Positions 59,339-64,000 of a DNA stretch of 64,000 nucleotides are shown here, piece after piece. Each line of letters opens with the position of its first letter. The first letter of the stretch is position 1. The notes below the pieces were generated by a model. The model was not told the DNA's origin. It saw nothing but the letters and a program-made list of their open reading frames with translations, and made no database searches. The DNA comes from Bradyrhizobium sp. AZCC 1719. GTDB taxonomy: Bacteria; Pseudomonadota; Alphaproteobacteria; Rhizobiales; Xanthobacteraceae. The DNA lies in NCBI RefSeq assembly GCF_036924525.1, contig NZ_JAZHRU010000001.1, positions 2,137,001-2,201,000 of the forward strand, written 5' to 3'. A program made the translations under genes and the position numbers.

Positions 59339-59375
59339 CGTTCCCTTCTAGCGCTTCGCGCGACCAAGGGGAAGA

Positions 59376-59401
59376 TTGTTGTTGACGACAACAATTGTTG
59401 T
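59376..59401. promoter_or_regulatory. Overlapping palindromes, operator of the divergent MarR/fcs promoters
   Basis: TTGTTGT-N5-ACAACAA (59376-59394) and the perfect 14-base palindrome ACAACAATTGTTGT (59388-59401) overlap by one arm. They lie midway in the divergent promoter region, 38 bases from the regulator start and 52 from fcs. Three TTGTTGT-type half-sites suit one or two MarR dimers. Confidence 0.65.
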
Positions 59402-59452
59402 GCTCAACATTGGCGTCAAGCCAGCCCTTTTCGAGGCTGCAGGAGGAAGCCC

Positions 59453-61315
59453 ATGACCATCGCCGCCATCAGCGGTGCCGATTCCCAAAATCTATTCGCG
59501 ACGCCCGAGATCGTTGCCGATCGCCGGACCGATGGCAGCATCATCCTGAAATCGACCGCGCCGTTGCGGCCGAGTGCGCGCTGCACCGGCGACTGGCTGG
59601 AGCATTGGGCGCGGCAGGCGCCGGACCGGATCTTTCTCGCCGATCGCGCCAGCGTTGATACGCCTTGGACCGCCGTCACCTACAAGGATGCGTTGAAGCA
59701 GGTGCGCTCGGCCGCCGCCTGGATCCTGGCGCAGGGGCTTAGCGCCGAGCGTCCGCTGGTGATCCTGTCCGACAACAGCGTCGAGCACGCACTGTTCGCG
59801 CTCGCCGCCCAGCATGTCGGCGTGCCGTCGGCCGCGATCTCGCCGGCCTATTCGCTGATGTCCAAGGATTTCGACAAACTCAAGAGCATGATCACGCTGC
59901 TCGGGCCCGGCGTGATCTATGTTTCCGGCACAAAGCCATTTGCCGCGGCGCTGGCAGCGATCAAGCCGCTGCATTCGGCCACCATCGTCGGCGGCGGTGT
60001 GGGTGATGACAGCGCGATCTCCTTCCGCGCCGTCGCTGCAACGTTGGAAACGCCTGATGTCGAAAGGGCCTTTGCCGCGATCACGCCGGATACCATCGCA
60101 AAATTCCTGTTCACCTCGGGCTCGACAGGCACGCCGAAGGCCGTGATCAACACCCAGCGCATGCTGACCTCGAGCCAGCAGGCCAAGGCGCAGACCTGGA
60201 CATTCCTCGAGGACAGCAGCGAAGAACTCGTGATCCTCGACTGGTTACCCTGGAGCCATACCTTCGGCGCCAACCACAATTTCAATCTGGTGCTGCGCAA
60301 CGGCGGCACGCTCTATGTCGACGGTGGCAAGCCGGCGCCGGGGCTGTTCGCGACCTCGCTCGCCAATCTGCGCAGCGTGATGCCATCAGTCTATTTCAAC
60401 GTGCCGCGCGGTTTTGACATGCTGATCGCGGCGCTGCGCGGCGACGACGAACTGCGCAAAAAGTTCTTCAGCGAGGTGAAGTTCGCTTTCTACGCCGGCG
60501 CAGCCTTGCCGCAGAATCTCTGGGACGCGCTAGAAGAACTCTCGATCAAGACGGTTGGCCGTGCGCTGCCGATGGTGTCGGCCTGGGGCTCGACTGAAAC
60601 CTCGCCGCTCGCTACCGACTGCCACTTTCAGGCCAAGCGCTCCGGCAATATCGGCGTGCCGATCCCGGGCACCGAACTGAAGCTGGTGCCATCCGGCGAC
60701 AAGCTCGAGGTGCGGGTGCGCGGTCCAAATGTCACGCCCGGCTACTGGAAGGCGTCGGAATTGACCGCGCAGGCGTTCGACGAAGAGGGTTTTTATCTGA
60801 TCGGCGACGCCGTGACCTTTGCCGATCCGGCGCGTCCCGAACTCGGACTGTTCTTCGACGGCCGCGTCGCCGAGGACTTCAAGCTCAATTCGGGCACCTG
60901 GGTCAGCGTCGGCACCTTGCGCGTCGCCGGCATCGCCGCCCTGGCGCCGCTGGCGCAGGACATTGTCGTGACCGGCCATGGCGGCGACGAGGTTCGCTTC
61001 CTGGTATTTCCGAATATTGCGGCCTGCCGTGCACATGCCGGCTTGCCCGACAGCGCCGACGTAAAAGATGTAATCGGCCACGACAGGGTTCGAAGTGCGA
61101 TTGCCCAAGGGCTCGCGAGGCTGAAGGCGCAAAGCGGCAACTCGTCCGGTCACGCAACGCGCGCGCTGCTGCTGGCCGAACCCGCGTCCGTCGACGGCGG
61201 CGAGATCACCGACAAGGGCTATATCAACCAGCGTGCGGTGCTGACGCGGCGCGCGAGCGCAGTGGCAACGCTGGACGACGACGGCTCGGCCGAATGGATC
61301 GGCTGCGCCGGCTGA
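59453..61315 (+). CDS. fcs: Feruloyl-CoA synthase
   Basis: A 620-residue AMP-forming acyl-CoA synthetase. LFTSGSTGTPKAVINTQRM is the phosphate-binding motif, ILDWLPWSHTFGANHNFNLV and YVDGGKPAPGLF are typical of feruloyl-CoA synthases, and SAWGSTETSPLATDCHF is the adenine-side motif. It converts ferulate or p-coumarate, with ATP and CoA, to the CoA thioester in lignin-monomer breakdown. GGAGGAAG precedes the ATG. The hydratase/aldolase that should follow is not in the window. Confidence 0.9.
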   Translation: MTIAAISGADSQNLFATPEIVADRRTDGSIILKSTAPLRPSARCTGDWLEHWARQAPDRIFLADRASVDTPWTAVTYKDALKQVRSAAAWILAQGLSAERPLVILSDNSVEHALFALAAQHVGVPSAAISPAYSLMSKDFDKLKSMITLLGPGVIYVSGTKPFAAALAAIKPLHSATIVGGGVGDDSAISFRAVAATLETPDVERAFAAITPDTIAKFLFTSGSTGTPKAVINTQRMLTSSQQAKAQTWTFLEDSSEELVILDWLPWSHTFGANHNFNLVLRNGGTLYVDGGKPAPGLFATSLANLRSVMPSVYFNVPRGFDMLIAALRGDDELRKKFFSEVKFAFYAGAALPQNLWDALEELSIKTVGRALPMVSAWGSTETSPLATDCHFQAKRSGNIGVPIPGTELKLVPSGDKLEVRVRGPNVTPGYWKASELTAQAFDEEGFYLIGDAVTFADPARPELGLFFDGRVAEDFKLNSGTWVSVGTLRVAGIAALAPLAQDIVVTGHGGDEVRFLVFPNIAACRAHAGLPDSADVKDVIGHDRVRSAIAQGLARLKAQSGNSSGHATRALLLAEPASVDGGEITDKGYINQRAVLTRRASAVATLDDDGSAEWIGCAG

Positions 61316-61317
61316 CG

Positions 61318-61533
61318 CTAGAGCATGATGAAATTGGATTAGATTGCGACCACGAAGAAGGTGCGCTCCCTCTCCCGCTTGCGGGGGAGGGCTGGGGTGG
61401 GGGTGTCTCCGCAGACGACACTGCCCGAGTGGAGAGAGCCCCCACCCGGCGCTTCGCGCCGACCTCCCCCGCAAGCGGGAGAGGTGAAGCGCGTCTGCGG
61501 CCAAATCGATCTAACCAAAATAATCATGCTCTA
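61318..61533. repeat. Nested repeat: CTCCCCCGCAAGCGGGAG element inside a TAGAGCATGAT element
   Basis: The outer pair TAGAGCATGAT...TTGGATTAGAT (61319 on) and ATCTAACCAA...ATCATGCTCTA (to 61533) is split by an inner element of about 130 bases: CTCCCTCTCCCGCTTGCGGG...GCGGGAGAGG with GGGTGGGGG / CCCCCACCC inside. Both outer and inner types occur alone elsewhere in the window (18864-18914; 49640-50030). It lies between convergent genes. Confidence 0.75.
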
Positions 61534-62079
61534 GGCGCGTCGGGACGCCGCGTGCTTGTGCGCCTCGACCAGCCGCACCAGCATCTGGAGAAATGACGTC
61601 TGCTCGCTCTTGCTGAGCGCGGAAAGCGTCTGCGCATTGAAGCTCTCGCCAAGCCGGCTGGCCTCGTCAGCGCGCCTCTCGCCCGCCGCACTGAGGCTGA
61701 GCTCGACCGCGCGCTTGTCCCGCGCGGAGCGCTTCCGCTTCAAGACGCCGGTCTCCTCCATGCGTGACAGGATTTTCACGAGGTTGGGGAGCTGCATCTT
61801 CAACACGGCGGCGAGTTCGCTCTGCGTCACCGTCTTGTTGTCCCGCACCGTAACCAGGATGGCGTATTCGAGCGGTGAAAGGTTTAAGGACTCGAAATAC
61901 GGATAGAACGCCTCGAAGTTCTCCAACTGCAGGATCCGGATCATGAATCCCGGGGTCTGCTGCAGCGCGGTGAGATCGAGTTTTCGCGCCGAGTCCGGCT
62001 CAGCCGGTCTGGCCGCTCCGTTGTCCTTGCGCGTCGAAATTTTTCCGATTCTTTCCATGGGCAAAAGCTCGCACGGCAT
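61531..62079 (-). CDS. MarR-family regulator, divergent from the phenylpropanoid binding protein
   Basis: A 182-residue regulator. LNLSPLEYAILVTVRDNKTV, then the recognition helix QSELAAVLKMQLPNLVKILS and wing LKRKRSARDKRAVELSLSAAG. ATG giving MPCELL or MERIG seven codons on are possible starts. It diverges from the binding-protein gene with an A/T-rich dyad between them. Likely controls uptake of aromatic acids. Confidence 0.82.
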   Translation of the reverse strand: MPCELLPMERIGKISTRKDNGAARPAEPDSARKLDLTALQQTPGFMIRILQLENFEAFYPYFESLNLSPLEYAILVTVRDNKTVTQSELAAVLKMQLPNLVKILSRMEETGVLKRKRSARDKRAVELSLSAAGERRADEASRLGESFNAQTLSALSKSEQTSFLQMLVRLVEAHKHAASRRA

Positions 62080-62104
62080 CACCTGAATTGACAATCCTCA
62101 AAAT

Positions 62105-62121
62105 ACTTATAAATTATAACT
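62105..62121. promoter_or_regulatory. A/T-rich dyad between MarR regulator and binding-protein genes
   Basis: ACTTATAA-A-TTATAACT, an inverted repeat with one mismatch in eight arm positions, standing out against the G+C-rich surroundings, midway in the 91-base divergent promoter region. Probable operator for the adjacent MarR protein and/or -10 region. Confidence 0.5.
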
Positions 62122-62170
62122 AATTTCGAAGCGGTCGCGAAGGCCGCCTTTTCCATTCAGGAGGGAACGC

Positions 62171-63388
62171 ATGCGACAGCTTTTTCGCACAGGAATGCTC
62201 GTGGTCGCGCTCGGCGGAATTTTCGCAGGCGCTTCCCAAGTCCAAGCCCAGGACCGCGTCCGGATCGGCGTGCTCAACGACCAGTCGGGCGTGTTCTCGA
62301 CCTACCAGGGCATCGGCTCGGTCATATCAGCGCAAATGGCAGTCGAAGACTATGGCGGCAAGGCTGCCGGCAAGCCGGTCGACGTCATCACCGCCGACCA
62401 TCAGAACAAGACCGACGTCGGCGTCGGCATCGCGCGGCGCTGGTACGACACCGAAAGCATCGACGCCATCTTCGACCTGCCGAACTCGGCGATTGCGCTC
62501 GCGGTTGCCAATATGAGCGAGCAGAAGAACAAGGTTTTTATCGGCTCCGGCGCCGGCACCGCGCTGCTCACCGGCGAAAAGTGCACGCCGAATACCGTGC
62601 ACTGGACCTACGATACCTATGCCTATGGCCGTGGCCTTGGCAAAGCCGTGGTCGCCCAAGGCGGCAAGAAATGGTTCTTCCTGACCGCCGATTACGCCTT
62701 CGGCCACGACCTGGAGAAGCAGGCGATGGAAGGCGTCAAGGCCTCCGGCGGCGAAGTGCTCGGCGCCGTGCGCCATCCGCTCGGCACCGCCGACTATGCT
62801 TCTTTCTTGCTGCAGGCGCAGGCCTCGGGCGCCGACATCGTCGGCGTCGCCAATGCCGGCGATGACACCATCACCTCGATCAAACAGGCGGCGGAGTTCG
62901 GGCTAACGCAAAAGCAGAAGTTGGTCGGATTGATCCTCGGCATGAACGGAATTCCTGCGCTCGGCCTGAAGGCAGCCCAGGGTGCGCAGATCATGAATCC
63001 GTTCTACTGGGATTTGAACGACGACACGCGCGCTTTTGCAAAACGGTTTGCCGAACGCCATCCGCAAAAGAATTATCCGAACGACATGCAGGCCGGCGTC
63101 TATGCTTCGGTGCTGCATTATCTGAAGGCCGTCGACAAGATCGGCGGCGCCACCGACGGCAAGGCCGTGGTGTCGGCGATGAAGGCGATGCCGACCGACG
63201 ATCCGCTGTTCGGCAAGGGAACCATCCGCGCAGACGGGCGTAAGATTCACCCGCTGTTTCTGCTCGAGGTGAAGAAGCCTGACGAATCCACGTCGAAATG
63301 GGATCTGTTGAAGGTCGTCGCTACGATTCCGGGCGATCAGGCATTTCGTCCCGAAAGCGAGGGCAACTGCCCACTGGTCAAGAGATGA
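62171..63388 (+). CDS. Aromatic-acid ABC binding protein (LivK/CouP-like)
   Basis: A 405-residue periplasmic type-I binding protein with a signal peptide (1-26, QVQAQ). RVRIGVLNDQSGVFSTYQGI and AVEDYGGKAAGKPVDVITAD are typical of the aromatic branch of LivK-like proteins, in which R. palustris CouP binds p-coumarate and ferulate. HWTYDTYAYGRGLGKAVVAQ and GTADYASFLLQAQASGADIV follow. AGGAGGG precedes the ATG. Its permeases are not in the window. The location by fcs supports a phenylpropanoid ligand. Confidence 0.87.
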   Translation: MRQLFRTGMLVVALGGIFAGASQVQAQDRVRIGVLNDQSGVFSTYQGIGSVISAQMAVEDYGGKAAGKPVDVITADHQNKTDVGVGIARRWYDTESIDAIFDLPNSAIALAVANMSEQKNKVFIGSGAGTALLTGEKCTPNTVHWTYDTYAYGRGLGKAVVAQGGKKWFFLTADYAFGHDLEKQAMEGVKASGGEVLGAVRHPLGTADYASFLLQAQASGADIVGVANAGDDTITSIKQAAEFGLTQKQKLVGLILGMNGIPALGLKAAQGAQIMNPFYWDLNDDTRAFAKRFAERHPQKNYPNDMQAGVYASVLHYLKAVDKIGGATDGKAVVSAMKAMPTDDPLFGKGTIRADGRKIHPLFLLEVKKPDESTSKWDLLKVVATIPGDQAFRPESEGNCPLVKR

Positions 63389-63396
63389 CCTGACCC

Positions 63397-63426
63397 GGCG
63401 GCGGCCGGCACGAACCGGCCGCCGCC
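63397..63426 (+). terminator. Strong hairpin after the binding-protein gene
   Basis: Perfect 12-bp arms GGCGGCGGCCGG / CCGGCCGCCGCC with a 6-base loop, starting 8 bases after the stop codon. No T-run follows (GAAAATC), so it may be a 3'-end stabiliser rather than a classic terminator. Confidence 0.55.
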
Positions 63427-63456
63427 GAAAATCGATCGTCGAGGCTTGTCGTATAT

Positions 63457-63496
63457 GTTGCCAAGGCAACTAACTTGTGCGAGCGTATTTGCACAA
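63457..63496. promoter_or_regulatory. Palindromes near the third MarR gene
   Basis: GTTGCC-AA-GGCAAC (63457-63470) is a perfect dyad, followed by TTGTGC-N10-GCACAA (63475-63496). They lie in the 242-base gap between the binding-protein and the convergently placed MarR gene, so they more likely serve a promoter for an unseen small transcript or lie in its 3' region. No coding sequence is apparent in the gap. Confidence 0.4.
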
Positions 63497-63630
63497 AGCG
63501 GCCGATCGCAGAGCACGGGAGTGCCGGGCCGCACAGGGAGAAACGGATGTTCGGGCGTGTCGGATCGTCACGACGCAATGCGATGTCGCGTGCGCAGTGT
63601 GGGGGCCGCGGTGTAGCTAATAGACGCCGC

Positions 63631-64000
63631 TCAGCTCTTCGTATCGACTTCGCCCGCGCCTTTCACGGCGTCGAGATTGCCGTGCACCCGCAGCAGCAGC
63701 GCGATCAGGGTCTCCCGCTCCGGCTTGCTCAGGCAGGAGAGCAGGCGGCGCTCGCGTTCGAGCGCGACCGCGATGACCTGGTCGTGGGTGGCATAGCCCT
63801 TCGGGGTCAGCGAGATCGAATGGGTGCGCCCGTCCTCCCGGTCGGCCCTGATGCTGACCAGCCCGCGTTCCTCCATGCCGGCCAGCGTGCGACTCACGGG
63901 CCCCTTGTCGAAGCCGATCACGTGGCAGATCCGCGCCGCGGAAATTTCCGGCTCGATCGCGAGCAGCGACAAGATCCGCCATTCCGTGACGTTGACCCCA
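63631..64000 (-). CDS. MarR-family regulator, N-terminus beyond right edge
   Basis: At least 122 residues; the frame enters from the right edge as GVNVTEWRILSLLAIEPEIS, so the true start is outside. The recognition helix region is ICHVIGFDKGPVSRTLAGME, the wing IRADREDGRTHSISLTPKG, and the C-terminal helix LSKPERETLIALLLRVHGN. A third MarR-type protein within 5 kb around ferulate genes. Ligand unknown. Confidence 0.8.
   Translation of the reverse strand, partial: GVNVTEWRILSLLAIEPEISAARICHVIGFDKGPVSRTLAGMEERGLVSIRADREDGRTHSISLTPKGYATHDQVIAVALERERRLLSCLSKPERETLIALLLRVHGNLDAVKGAGEVDTKS

Overview
The window looks like chromosomal DNA of a Bradyrhizobium-type alphaproteobacterium (Nitrobacteraceae: Bradyrhizobium, Rhodopseudomonas and relatives). 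Reasons: high G+C with strong third-position bias, a sox cluster containing soxK, a feruloyl-CoA synthase locus with a CouP-like binding protein, and at least seven families of intergenic palindromic repeats of the type common in that group. The assignment is an inference from gene content, not from a marker gene; no rRNA or tRNA gene was seen.

Layout. 1-9.6 kb: an FtsX-type ABC exporter pair (permease cut by the left edge), two MFS transporters around an N-acyl-D-amino-acid deacylase-like amidohydrolase, an orphan ATP-grasp enzyme and four small proteins, two of them tandem paralogues. 9.9-15.3 kb: cobalamin uptake, with btuB under a cobalamin riboswitch on the minus strand and btuC-btuD-btuF diverging on the plus strand. 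15.4-23.9 kb: one long minus-strand sulfur-oxidation cluster, soxC-D-X-Y-Z-A-K-B, a periplasmic DsrE-like protein and a persulfide dioxygenase-rhodanese fusion, diverging from a two-cysteine ArsR regulator. 23.9-31.7 kb: mixed metabolism (DUF938 methyltransferase, two MFS, NTF2-like, VOC and carboxymuconolactone decarboxylase-like proteins, two acyl-CoA dehydrogenases). 31.8-39.2 kb: an orphan amino-acid binding protein, an L,D-transpeptidase, the cyanide-insensitive-type quinol oxidase cydAB with a DUF2474 micro-protein, an internally duplicated membrane protein, a thioredoxin/CcdA pair and a small secreted protein. 39.3-45.1 kb: an ECF sigma factor without visible anti-sigma, and a three-gene phosphorelay (two sensor kinases and an OmpR-type regulator). 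45.4-47.8 kb: an orphan UgpB-like protein and an atypical phosphotransferase.

48-58.6 kb is the most coherent accessory system: a complete peptide-type ABC importer followed directly by a DUF4089 subunit (AtzG-like), an AtzE-like amidase, an HpxZ/AtzH-like protein and a GntR regulator, with an allophanate hydrolase (AtzF-like) converging on them. Together they read as import and stepwise breakdown of a carboxylated urea or biuret-type compound to ammonia and CO2. No ring-opening cyanuric acid hydrolase is present. Related short inverted sites lie in front of both transcription units.

58.8-64 kb: ferulate/phenylpropanoid uptake and activation, with a feruloyl-CoA synthase, a CouP-like binding protein, three MarR-type regulators and palindromic operator candidates between them. 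Repeats punctuate the window; in two places they supply the stop codon of the preceding gene, and in one place one repeat is nested inside another.
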